DNA from: Chrysomallon squamiferum
Taxonomy: Eukaryota; Mollusca; Gastropoda; Neomphalida; Peltospiridae
Assembly (NCBI GenBank): GCA_012295275.1
Contig: CM022675.1
Location: 8,890,193 to 8,905,192 of the forward strand
Length of the DNA stretch: 15,000 nt
Direction: 5' to 3'
Shown here: piece by piece, positions 1 through 8,703 of the stretch
How positions within the stretch are numbered: the first letter of the stretch is position 1
Layout of the letters: each line of letters begins with the position of its first letter
The notes under the pieces: generated by a model
The model's input: only the letters and a program-made list of their open reading frames with translations
Database searches by the model: none
Told to the model about the DNA's origin: nothing
Translations under genes and position numbers: made by a program

Positions 1-271
1 CTGTTTCGTTACATTTTCAAAGCCTTATAACAGTTAATACCGTGGTGTCTTTTAAAAAACTAATATAATAATAAATTATTCTTTAATCTATCCATTTGTT
101 CAGGGATAAGTTGTGTTTCATTGGTTAAAACACAGAATCTGATCAATCATCCATCGCACTCTCAGTAATCTCGTTTCCCGTTCCAACCGCAATCTCAGAA
201 CTTCTTCTTAAAACATCCATGGTATTTAAGCATTCACTGACTATGAGAATAACTTTAAAATGTTTCCTCCT

Positions 272-342
272 TGATGATGATGATGATGATAATGATAATA
301 ATTATAATTATGATGATTATGATAATGATAATGATTATAATA
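272..342. repeat. Imperfect (GAT)n/(AAT)n microsatellite
   Basis: Six or so clean GAT units are followed by a decayed mixture of GAT, AAT and TTAT steps. The pattern suggests an old trinucleotide tract eroded by G-to-A type changes and small slips. No coding frame accompanies it. Confidence 0.9.
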
Positions 343-780
343 ACTTTCATGTGGTGATTTTTTTTTTCTATCATTAGTGCTAATACTGTATCAATAAATT
401 TAAAAACATGCTGAGTTCGTCAGAAAATCCATCATTTCTTCTTTCTTTCCTTTGTTCGTTCATCTTTCATCTAATTCACCCCATTCACCTTTATACAGTA
501 CATACTTCATTTACTTACTTAAACCTGCTTGCAAAGACCAGCGCGTTTTTACAAAACAGAAACCCGCAGAACGAAATGATTAATGCACCTCTTTCCATCA
601 AACGCAGATTATGTTACGGAAATTCACCGAAGCGTGAATTTCTTTTATTCTCTCGCAGTTTGTAACAGAGGGAGTAAGTCATGGAAATAACAAAAGCATC
701 GTGAGTAGTGATATTTTAAATATAGCTATTACCACGCCAGATTCCGCTATCCAATATCAACATGAGGTGACGCAATGGTG

Positions 781-795
781 AAAAAAAAAAAAAAA
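781..795. repeat. Poly(A) tract, 15 bases
   Basis: An uninterrupted run of 15 A. It could be the tail of an old retrocopy whose body lies upstream, but I see no flanking target-site duplication, so it is recorded only as a homopolymer. Confidence 0.85.
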
Positions 796-1203
796 GGTTA
801 AGCCTAGCAACTTAGGGAACGACTGGTTTTGGGTTCGCATGAGAAGGTTTGATCCTTCGTACTATTATGTCTGAAGCTCTTATCTGCATTCTGATTCCTG
901 AGCTGCATCCCATGCCAGAATTATTAGAAGTTAACATAGCATCACCCGTACTTGTTTGTTAATAAAGCTCTTGTATTCCAATATAAAAATTATTTCGAAT
1001 TGCATGACCAAGACAGGCGTGCTTGAATCTTTGTTGGGTATTCGGATGTTTCAAAAGAGTGAATGATATTAACTGAAAATATTATTGTTTTAAACGATTT
1101 GGTTTGTCAGTCGTAATCGTTATTTGGTCCTCTCAGAAAATTAATGGACGCCATTTTAATATTTTATTTTCATCCACCTCAGATTTATCTTTGAAGCGAA
1201 ATC

Positions 1204-1229
1204 TTTTTTTTTTTTTTTTTTTTTTTTTT
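1204..1229. repeat. Poly(T) tract, 26 bases
   Basis: An uninterrupted run of 26 T. On the minus strand it reads as poly(A), so it could be the tail of a minus-strand retroelement to its right. No body or target-site duplication could be recognised. Confidence 0.9.
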
Positions 1230-1435
1230 CATGGTTTTAACTGAGCCTCTGCCACAGAAATTACGAAGTGACTGTTAATTAATTATTTTATTTTATTTTA
1301 TGTAAACTGTGCAAGTCTAACAATTCTTGAGATCGAAAATGTGGATTTCATTACAACTCTGTAAGTATCACTGATTATAGTCTATGCTGATCTACTTGTG
1401 CTGCGGCTACGACTACGTATTAATATTGCAAAAAA
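1230..1435. other. Gene-free spacer
   Basis: AT-rich sequence with no supported gene. A GTAAGTATC splice-donor look-alike at 1361 has no open frame or acceptor that would make an exon, so it is not annotated as one. Confidence 0.5.
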
Positions 1436-1549
<114 letters not shown>

Positions 1550-1639
1550 ACTACAAAACAACATTGCCACCTATGAGTAGGTCTGAATGAAGGAACGTCT
1601 ACAACATATCAATGTACATTATTACATTAATGGTTATTA

Positions 1640-1645
<6 letters not shown>

Positions 1646-1684
<39 letters not shown>
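1646..1684. repeat. (TA)n microsatellite
   Basis: About 19 uninterrupted TA dinucleotides. The tract directly abuts the left edge of SINE copy 1; TA tracts are often found beside SINE tails. Confidence 0.97.
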
Positions 1685-1687
<3 letters not shown>

Positions 1688-1689
1688 AT

Positions 1690-1815
1690 GTTTTCCCTGT
1701 AATTGCTCACTCATTTCCATGGGCTACTCTTTTCAATTAGCATCAAGGTATCTTTAATATACACCCTCCTACGAACAGCAAAACATAAACCACGTCATAA
1801 GCTAAACAGGTTTAA
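1690..1815 (-). mobile_element. SINE-like dispersed repeat, copy 1 (partial)
   Basis: The core at about 1717-1749 shares an almost exact block with the copy near 12.24 kb: CATGGG, one base, TACTCTTTTCAATTAGCA, then an AAGG a few bases on. The weaker match continues to the right (ATCTTT, then A-rich AACATAAACCAC). From memory this matches the central to 3' part of a very abundant tRNA-headed SINE of mollusc genomes, whose + version reads pol III head, body, then this block in reverse complement. That orientation puts the element on the minus strand. The tRNA-like head is missing or unrecognisable here. The homology between the two copies is seen directly; the family name is from recall. Confidence 0.65.
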
Positions 1816-1910
1816 CGTTGGTTTTAACAGGTAATACGCAAACAGGTCTACTGACGTGAATTTATCCAACAAACAATTACTTCAGGATTAAAAAGAAGCA
1901 ATAAAACTTT

Positions 1911-1973
1911 AAAAAAAATAAAATAAAAAAATAAAAATAAAAAAGTAAAGAAAAGAAAAGAAAAGAAGAAAAA
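1911..1973. repeat. A-rich (AAAAT)n / (AAAAG)n tract
   Basis: Purine-rich low-complexity stretch. It passes from AAAAT-like steps into about four AAAAG steps. No coding potential. Confidence 0.9.
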
Positions 1974-2613
1974 CCAGATCAACCCAAATCCCACGTCTAC
2001 CCAAAGAAGGAAACTGAAGAATGTATGTAACAGTTTTACAATTAGCCAGATCGATTTCCGACATTCCGAGCTGGATTAAAACCTAAAGAGGACCTAAGCA
2101 TTTGTATGCAAGTCAAATTATAAACAAAAACAAATCATAAAATAATATTTATTTTACGAGAAGAAACCAAATTTACGGTATGCCGTGAAATAATGTTCGT
2201 GTACTTCTGCTACATTTAAATTTGAAACGTTTTCCCCCTTTAGTTTTATTAACCGAAAAGTATCTGGTCAGATCTTCAAAGCATTTTTTTTTTTTTTTAA
2301 TAATTTAATGTATATCATTAACCTCTGTTATTTTTATTACTGTAAATAGAGTGTATATAATTTTCGTTTTTTTCATTTATTTTGGGCACCATTTGCAGTT
2401 TTGCACAAAATGGTCTATGGAAAATTTGTTGTGTTAGGTAACCGTGTCTCATGATGCCCTAAGGACTAGCTTATTTTGCTTAATGGTTAATCCAGCCCTG
2501 TCGACTCCCCAATTCGATCCCAGAGCAATTACGAAGTTGAATTTAGTAAATAAAACTCGACTGTTTCCCAACAATTAAACAGATTTTAGACTGTTTTCCG
2601 ATAACGTGAAAAC
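1974..2613. other. Gene-free spacer with a weak tRNA-like segment
   Basis: AT-rich sequence without a supported gene. At 2464-2525 a TAGCTT...TTAATGGTTAA stretch is followed about 25 bases later by AATTCGATCCC, which resembles A- and B-box sequences of pol III genes. No cloverleaf with paired acceptor ends is evident, so at most it is the head of a decayed SINE. A 15-base T run lies at about 2285-2299. Confidence 0.45.
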
Positions 2614-2614
2614 A

Positions 2615-2821
2615 CAGGGGCGGTTGATGTTCTGTGTAAAGATGGTGGTGGAGGTGTTTTTTTTTCCGAAACACTATGTGAAAGTTCTGACCATAATTTA
2701 GACCTGTCATTAGACCTATTATAAATCATGAAGAGTATTTTTGTTTTATAGTCGGGTGGTGGGTGTGGTGGTGGTGGTGGGGTGTCCATGCAATTGGGAA
2801 ACCCTCCATAATCCGCCCCTG
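2615..2821. mobile_element. hAT-like MITE with CAGGGGCGG terminal repeats
   Basis: The segment begins CAGGGGCGG and ends CCGCCCCTG, an exact inverted pair. Adding the adjacent A/T and allowing mismatches inward, the terminal inverted repeat is about 14 of 16 positions. CAGGGGCGG-type ends are typical of hAT-superfamily DNA transposons (general knowledge). At 207 bp with no transposase reading frame, it is a non-autonomous, MITE-sized element. The flanking 8-mers (tgaaaaca / taacacga) do not match cleanly, so the target-site duplication is decayed or an edge is displaced. The interior contains GGTGG-rich runs near both ends. Confidence 0.7.
2754..2785 (+). repeat. G-rich GGT/GGTG tract inside the MITE
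   Basis: About 30 bases made almost only of G and T, with eight consecutive runs of two to four G. It could form a two-tetrad G-quadruplex; that is inference from spacing only. A smaller GGTGGTGGAGG tract lies at 2643-2655, near the opposite end. Confidence 0.75.
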
Positions 2822-2829
2822 TAACACGA

Positions 2830-2934
2830 CCCCCAAAAATAAAAAATAAATAAAAAAATTACCAAAACAAATGATTTGATAAATCAGTAAGTAAATAGTA
2901 ACAAAAACAATAACAATTACACCACCACCACCAA

Positions 2935-2965
<31 letters not shown>

Positions 2966-3060
2966 AAGTACAACCTAAAAAAATAATGTTTCTTTCTTTT
3001 CTTTTTTTTTCTTCTATTTTTAAATTTTTTTTTTTTTTTTCCTTCAAATTTTATTTTAAT
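2830..3060. repeat. Low-complexity block: A-rich, (ACC)n, (AATA)n, poly-pyrimidine
   Basis: In order: an A-rich AAAAAT stretch (about 2834-2862), a short ACC array (about 2921-2932), about eight AATA units (2933-2966), and then a C/T-only stretch with long T runs (about 2987-3056). The 62-codon frame across it on the minus strand is Lys- and Phe/Tyr-rich because of these repeats and is not a gene. Confidence 0.9.
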
Positions 3061-3333
3061 GACTTACGAGATAATACACATCACTGAACTTTATTGACGT
3101 AAGCGGATATGTATAATTATATATCCCTGTGCACATTCTCTCTTTCTTTATAATAAAGTTTTTTCGTCTTAAAAGGTATACTCATATTTAGGATGATTTT
3201 TTTTTTTCTTCTGTTTATTTATTATTTAGATTCTACCACCTTTTTGCGCACAGACGACATTAAGCTGTGTCGCTTTGTTCTTTAACAAGAGAACGAAAAT
3301 TGGTCTGTCGCGAAATAAAATAATATAAAATTT

Positions 3334-3335
<2 letters not shown>
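3061..3335. other. Gene-free spacer
   Basis: AT-rich, no supported gene. Contains a 12-base-class T run near 3198-3208. Nothing else stands out. Confidence 0.5.

Positions 3336-3377
<42 letters not shown>
3336..3377. repeat. (TTA)n microsatellite
   Basis: About 13-14 clean TTA/ATT units. A poly-Ile stretch in a minus-strand open frame is produced by this tract. Confidence 0.97.
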
Positions 3378-3379
<2 letters not shown>

Positions 3380-3398
3380 AAACTTAAATTTCTTAAAT

Positions 3399-3443
3399 TT
3401 AAAAAAAATAAATAAATAAATAAGAAGAAGAAGAGAGAGAGAA
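3399..3443. repeat. (AAAT)n-(AAG)n-(AG)n compound tract
   Basis: Purine-rich compound microsatellite changing from AAAT steps to AAG, then to AG dinucleotides. Confidence 0.9.
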
Positions 3444-3721
3444 GAAAAAGGCAGGAAATGGAAAACGAAATCTAATGAGTATGTGGAAGAATGAATCATG
3501 TTGTTATTACTTCTTTCTTCATTTCTTTGTTGTTGCTGTTGTTATAAAAGTCAAATTAGTGATTCATTTGAAACTGCTGCCCGGAGACCAAAACTGTTCA
3601 CGTTCGATTCGCCCTAGTGACACATTGATTTCCGTAAATGTTACAGCGAAAATGAATTAACTGATTTAATGAAACCTCAGTATGTTAATTAAAACATTAA
3701 CCGTTAATACGTAGGTTAAGC
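3444..3721. other. Gene-free spacer with a weak B-box-like site
   Basis: No supported gene. GTTCGATTC at about 3602-3610 resembles a pol III B box, but no A box at the right distance or tRNA fold is evident, so no RNA gene is called. Confidence 0.45.
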
Positions 3722-3802
3722 ATTATTTATTTATTTATTACCACCATCATCATCATCATTATTTTATTTATTAGTAATATTAGTAATATTATTATTATTA
3801 AA
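3722..3802. repeat. (TTAT)n-(CAT)n-(TAATAT)n mixed microsatellite
   Basis: A TTAT block, about six CAT units beginning at 3741, then TTAT and TAGTAATAT steps ending in ATT repeats. Imperfect throughout. Confidence 0.9.
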
Positions 3803-5166
3803 TAAGAAAGTTACCATCTTCCATCACCTTATTTAAGGCACCAAGAACATTCAAGAGATACTAGTTGGAACGAGCACTAGCGAAGGATGAGAAATCGTAA
3901 TACTTTACACATCGATCAACGATTTAACTATCATGCTGTCATCTACACTTTCTTTATTAGCAATATAATTATGATACATGATTTCTTATTATGTTCTTCT
4001 CTTTCATTAAAAAGAAAACTAATAATAAAAATAAGAATATCTGGAAAATTGTATACTCATCATCTGGAATAATATGACAGTATTTGGAATTTATTAACAA
4101 ATAAAACCAAAATCGTACTATTTATTTTGCCAAATGGATACAATAAACCTAATAAACAACACAATTCTATTGTCCCGCCATTTTGTATCATGTCGGCTCA
4201 GCTACAGATTTTTTAAAAAGGTAAATTCACTAAGAAATGTGATTTTTACACCTTCATTAATTAGCGTTTTAATTATTACGGACATAAAGTTTTATACAGA
4301 TTACGTGTTCGATTAATTAATGTTTATTATAAATAATAATTGTGTTTATAAAATCATACCAACGACCACAAATATAAAGAACAATTTTTATTTGTTCAAC
4401 AGCCATAAAGTGAATGCGTTGCAATGGAGTCTTTTTATCGCTTAAACATCGACAATCGCTCTGGATTATGACAATTTATGTTAAGAAGTATATGGGGGTA
4501 TAAATTTATAAACAAAATTTTCTTCATGTCTGTAAAGTTATCTTAATGTCTTACCTAAAAACCTTACATAGTTCTTCTTTGTATTATTAAACAAATAAAA
4601 GATATTATTTAAACTGTATTAAATATTAATGCAAACGGATTATTATGTTTCACCTAGCGCCCCTTCATAAAGAAGTTGAACTCGCCTGACACTGTGCATG
4701 AACTACAGCCTGTTCAACATGCGGCCTAATTTACTCGACTCGAATCCCAACTGATCTGATACCGAGAAGTTAGCTTCAACATGCAAGAAATCTCGTCTGC
4801 AATCTTTGTTCGAAAATGTAGCCATTTTTCTGACCTTGATAGGCAGTAGGCCTTCAATCTTCGGATAAATATGGCTTTTAAACCTTAACGAAATATCCAA
4901 TAAAAGATAAGGTGTACACTTATCAAAACAAATGAATTAAACAAACCTATCTTTTGATACAAAGAGAATTACAATTTGAATGCCGTAGTTCAGTCTTTTA
5001 TCTTCTACTTAGCTTTCAACTGGTGTTTTTAAACAAACACGTTCATTAGACACACACACAAACACATTTAGTTTAGTTTCGCTGACCAGATGGACATAGA
5101 AATGATAAATAAATTTCGTATGTATAGCACAAAGACGTTTTCTCGTACATTGTTTGCGATAGCTCG
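3803..5166. other. Low-repeat gene-free stretch
   Basis: The longest stretch in the left half without obvious microsatellites. Open frames of about 60-65 codons occur on both strands (for example 4703-4900 minus) but show no recognisable protein signature. The segment at about 4630-4905 has higher G+C than its surroundings and could be a decayed repeat, a conserved noncoding element or part of an unrecognised exon. CCGCCATTTTG at 4175-4185 is, on the minus strand, close to the YY1 motif CAAnATGGCGGC; this is a motif match only. Confidence 0.5.
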
Positions 5167-5174
5167 TGACGTCA
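5167..5174. promoter_or_regulatory. Palindromic CRE/ATF site
   Basis: A perfect TGACGTCA, the full cAMP-response-element palindrome bound by CREB/ATF bZIP factors in animals. It lies in a locally GC-richer patch about 220 bp upstream of a TATA-like box. An exact 8-mer is expected by chance about once in tens of kb, less often in AT-rich DNA, so it is suggestive only. Confidence 0.35.
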
Positions 5175-5388
5175 CAGAATCGCTGCAAAGCCACATGCGC
5201 TCTGAACCTTAAAACTATCTATCCGGAGTTATTTCTACGGAAACTCGAAGAGGACTATCTTTGCAGGTTTTTACCTTTTCTTTTTTGTACTTGGGTTAAA
5301 TTTTGCCATAGAAACTAAGTGTGGGATAGCTGGAATGATAGGAGATGACGGGTGCAGCCGACTCGTGTTTTGATGCCTTGTTCAATCA

Positions 5389-5396
5389 TATAAATA
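5389..5396 (+). promoter_or_regulatory. TATA-like box TATAAATA
   Basis: TATAAATA, flanked on both sides by mixed-composition DNA rather than a microsatellite. It follows a CRE and precedes a splice-donor look-alike by about 160 bp. TATA-like octamers are common in AT-rich DNA, so confidence is low. Confidence 0.25.
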
Positions 5397-5419
5397 GCGT
5401 TATTTTGTGCGTTTACTTT

Positions 5420-5557
5420 GTTCGGAATCCTATAGATTTCTCGTAACCGTAACAGGGTGTCTTTGTCAGCGGTAAATACTAAACTACTCAAGATATTTTA
5501 ATGATTTAAAGTCATTAAAGTATTCCCGACAGCACTAGCTTCATTTTGATGTAAGTA
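5420..5557 (+). other. Possible noncoding first exon ending in a splice donor
   Basis: If the TATA-like box works, transcription would begin near 5420. The sequence then runs without a useful ATG frame to GAT|GTAAGTA, a near-consensus splice donor with GT at 5551-5552. This would make a roughly 130-base 5'UTR exon. Inside it, TTTAATGA and TCATTAAA (5497-5504 and 5512-5519) form a perfect 8-bp inverted repeat around a 7-base loop. An acceptor-like pyrimidine tract ending in CAG occurs at 5880 and another (TTTCTCTTACAG) at 6651, but neither opens a coding frame. This is a hypothesis without transcript support. Confidence 0.2.
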
Positions 5558-7363
5558 TTGTTATGTTTTATGGTAAATTTTGTTATATTTTTGAAGAAAA
5601 TTCTCAGATAATTCTGTCATCTTCCCTCCCCGAGTTGTTATTGACTGCAATCATTTCTCGGGCTCACCAGCCATTTTATCTTCTCGACAATTATTCCGGC
5701 CTTCTCGGAGGTGATAGTTTATTCTTTTTCTTTAATTTTCAATCTTATTTCACACTGTTTAACACTAAAAATAGCACAAACACGTGCTAATGTTGTTGTT
5801 TTCGGTATTGCCAATGTTTGCTGTTTCTCGTACATGTTAAAACCGACGATATGCTTCTGTATTATTATTTTTTTTTCCAGTTTTGTTTTATTGTCTATTT
5901 AATGGTAGTGTTTTTCACTAGCAATGCAGATTCACCGACCTAGCTAGCAGTGGAATTTATTATCGTTTTGAATTATAGGCTTGAATTTTGATGATATTTT
6001 TGACGTGTTTTGTTTTGTCGTACTACGTAAACAGGTGCGCTTTTGAAGAAGTAAAAAAATTCGACTTTGTAAACTATTTTATATTATTCGTCGACTTTAA
6101 CAATGATTTTAAACATTTCATAGAATTTATAATCTGACATATTTATTATGCTGTATGGATCCATTATTCTTTGTTTAATGGAAACCGCGTTTTTTTCCCA
6201 ATCTTTTCTAATCTTATCCCCAATGTTGACCAGTAAGAAGGTTGGTTTTTTCCAACACCTGTCGATTTCGCTAACAAAGGGTCACTCAAAAACGGCTTGT
6301 CTTTTTCTCTTTGTAAAAATCAAGTAACAATAACATGGAAGAAAAATCGGAACAGTTTTATATTCCAACATTTTATGATATTTGTGGAATTTATTTTTTC
6401 CAAGGCATACTAATCATATCATTATGTAGATGCATTGATTCAGTTTTTATATATAACAGTATTTGTTTGTTTCAGGTTTTATTATATATACATACATATA
6501 CAGTTTAACTTTTTACAAATAAAAATATCAGTATTTTAGTATTATCCATTTTATTTCAACAGATAGTTAAAAAGAATCATTAATAGAAAGAATAAAATAA
6601 TTTATATTTAATATCAAAGATTCCAGATAAAAAGTACACTTTCTCTTACAGGTTGTACAGCTTTTTTATTTGGTTTTATGATATCAATTTAAATTGCTAT
6701 TGACATTTTGAAAATAATCTTTTTAACAGATTTCCTAAAATTAATAATATTTTTTTAAAAAGATATTATTTTAATAAATATTACAACTGAATCACTATTC
6801 CACTTTGACAAAATGAAGCATTCATATAAATTTTAACAGAAACCAGTCTCCAGAAAAGACCAAAAAAAACCCCCAAAGCCCCCCCCACCTCTCACAGAAG
6901 AATCCTTGTTAAACAATTATGTTACCATTTCCTCAGTGTGTTTTTAAAATGGCTGAACTCGCATTGCTAAATTCATCAGATTTGCTGGTTATATTTTTGT
7001 TATTGATTTTTTTAAAAGAAAATGATCAGAGGAAAAATATTGATGACAGCTTGATATTCAGTCTTGTGGCTTTTTCTTGGAAATGTCTGTTGAGCTTCTT
7101 CGTATTTGCATTTTAATATGGTAGTAATATGTGATAGTTTTTTTTTTTCTTTTCTACAAGCTGTTACTTTGACTAGACAGTAGAAGAAGCACTGTAGTAG
7201 TAGAATTACATTTTATTAATTATTTTGTAATTTGTAAGTTATTACTAGTTTTAATCAAAATATTATATAGCTTGTTTATAATGCTTACTGTTATTATTAT
7301 TACTACTATTTTGTCAAAGCATTTGTTTGTAGTTTGTTATGCTTATTAGTTTTATTATTGAAT
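5558..7363. other. T-rich, intron-like gene-free stretch
   Basis: The plus strand is noticeably richer in T than A over most of this stretch, and no frame is convincingly coding. Open frames at 5563-5790 and 6919-7116 are short, hydrophobic because of T-rich codons, and match nothing I recognise. A C-rich patch (runs of five and eight C, about 6869-6887) is the only such run in the window. Short TAG/TTA tracts at about 7190-7310 lead into the minisatellite. Confidence 0.5.
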
Positions 7364-8120
7364 GTAGTAGCTGTTGCTGAAGCAGTAAGTGTCATCAAAG
7401 TAGTAGTGTTCACTGGAGTAGGCTATGTAGTAGTTGTCACTAGAGTTTTGGATGTAGAAGTTCTCACTGAAGTTGTATGTGTAGTAGCAGTCACAGAAAT
7501 TGTGTATGCAATAGTTGTCATTGAAGGTGGTGAATGTAGTAGCTGTTACTGAAGTTGTATGTAGTAGTTGTCACCAAAGTGGTGTATATAGTAGTTGTCA
7601 CCTGAAGTGGTGAATGTAGTAGTTGTCACTGAAGTTGTGAATGTAGTAGTTGTCACTAAAGTTGTGTATGTAGTGGTTGTCACCAAAGTGGTATAGTAGT
7701 AGTTGTCACCAAAGTGGTGAATGTAGTAGTTGTCACTGAAGTGGTGAATGTAGTAGCTGTTACTGAAGTTGTATGTGTAGCAGTTGTCACTGAGGTTGTG
7801 TATGTAGGAGTTGTCACTGAGGTTGTGTATGTAGTTAATGTCACTGAGGTTGTGTATGTAGTAGATGTCACAGAAGCTGTGTATGTAGTAGCTGTCACTG
7901 AAGTTGTGTATGTAGTAGTTGTCACAGAAGGTGTGTATGTAGTAGTTGTCATTGAAATTGTGTATGTAGTAGTTGCACCAAAGTGGTGTATGAAGCAACG
8001 TCACTGAGGTTGTGTATGTAGTAGTTGTCATTGAGGTTGTGTATGTAGTAGTTGCACCAAAGTGGTGTATGTAGTAGCTGTCACTGAAGTTGTGTATGTA
8101 GTAGTTGTTGTCTCAGTAGT
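7364..8120. repeat. 27-bp minisatellite, about 28 units
   Basis: Units begin GTAGTAG and follow with TTGTCAC, TGAAG, then TTGTGTAT. Most steps are exactly 27 bp, with others of 25, 26, 28 and one of 36. There are two main subtypes: the common CACTGAAGTTGTG core, and five units with CACCAAAGTGGTG or a near copy. The second core is a perfect CACCA/TGGTG inverted repeat except in the unit at 7670. Because 27 is divisible by three, stops rarely appear and open frames up to 161 codons exist on both strands and in several frames (Val/Thr/Glu-rich on plus, Tyr/Ile/His/Asn-rich or Thr-rich on minus). The 25-, 26- and 28-bp units break every frame, so I read it as noncoding. Confidence 0.97.
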
Positions 8121-8670
8121 TATTTTAAATGTGTCAGTAGTAGCTGTGGTATTTAATGTCTTAACTCTGTGAAAATTAATTCTATTTACCCAAGTTATTT
8201 TATGCAGGCCAGAATTTAAATTTTTACTGTAAACATAATAGCAGCCCTGTTTAGATTTCTATCTTTGTTTTTATATCCAAGATATAATCGGTTAATTTAA
8301 TTCTGATCATTTTTATGGATTGCAGCTTCTAGTATTTAACTGAATATCAACATCAGCAGTAATATTAGAAGTTTTAACAATGGATTTTAACTAGTTTAAC
8401 CTTACATCAGTGTTTTTATATATATTTAATGATAAATTAAGATTTTAACATAATCGTTCTTATTTATATATGTATGTATTTGTAACTCTGGTAATAGCTG
8501 TAATTTGTGGTCATGGTTGTGGTTGTAATAGTCATAATAGCAGGCAAAAGTGGTAACTAGTAGAAGTAGCATTTTCTTACATTTTTGAAGTAGAGTGGAA
8601 GTAGAGATTTTACATAAATCAATTTACCCCTGTTTTTAGAAATATTTTATAGACATCAACTTTTTTGATT
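8121..8670. other. Gene-free spacer after the minisatellite
   Basis: AT-rich sequence with a scattered GTAGT/TGGTTGTGG-like patch at about 8491-8570 that may be decayed satellite-type sequence. No gene is supported. Confidence 0.45.
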
Positions 8671-8671
8671 G

Positions 8672-8699
<28 letters not shown>
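8671..8699. repeat. (CT)n microsatellite
   Basis: About 14 uninterrupted CT units ending in G. Confidence 0.97.

Positions 8700-8703
<4 letters not shown>

Larger units (their letters stand above)
1..1203. other. Gene-free AT-rich background
   Basis: No exon, tRNA or recognisable protein segment is visible on either strand. An 85-codon open frame at 408-665 has no similarity I recognise and a low-complexity Ser/Phe/Leu-rich start, so I do not call it a gene. A segment at about 796-960 is visibly richer in G+C than its surroundings. It follows a 15-base A run and ends with an AATAAA at 961-966, which could be a relic mRNA 3' end or chance. Confidence 0.6.

Noticed and set aside
408-665. 85-codon plus-strand open frame with a hydrophobic start
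   Set aside because: The hydrophobic start could mimic a signal peptide, but it comes from CTTT-rich sequence and the rest matches nothing known to me.
2464-2525. Possible tRNA gene
   Set aside because: A- and B-box-like words are present, but I could not pair acceptor, anticodon or T stems into a cloverleaf.
3565-3612. Second possible tRNA or SINE head
   Set aside because: Only a B-box-like GTTCGATTC is present; no A box at suitable spacing.
6640-6664. Splice acceptor TTTCTCTTACAG starting an exon
   Set aside because: All frames meet stops soon after and no donor follows at a plausible distance.
7546-8031. 161-codon minus-strand open frame
   Set aside because: It lies wholly in the 27-bp tandem array; other long frames occur in the same DNA on both strands, and units of 25, 26 and 28 bp break the frame over the whole array.
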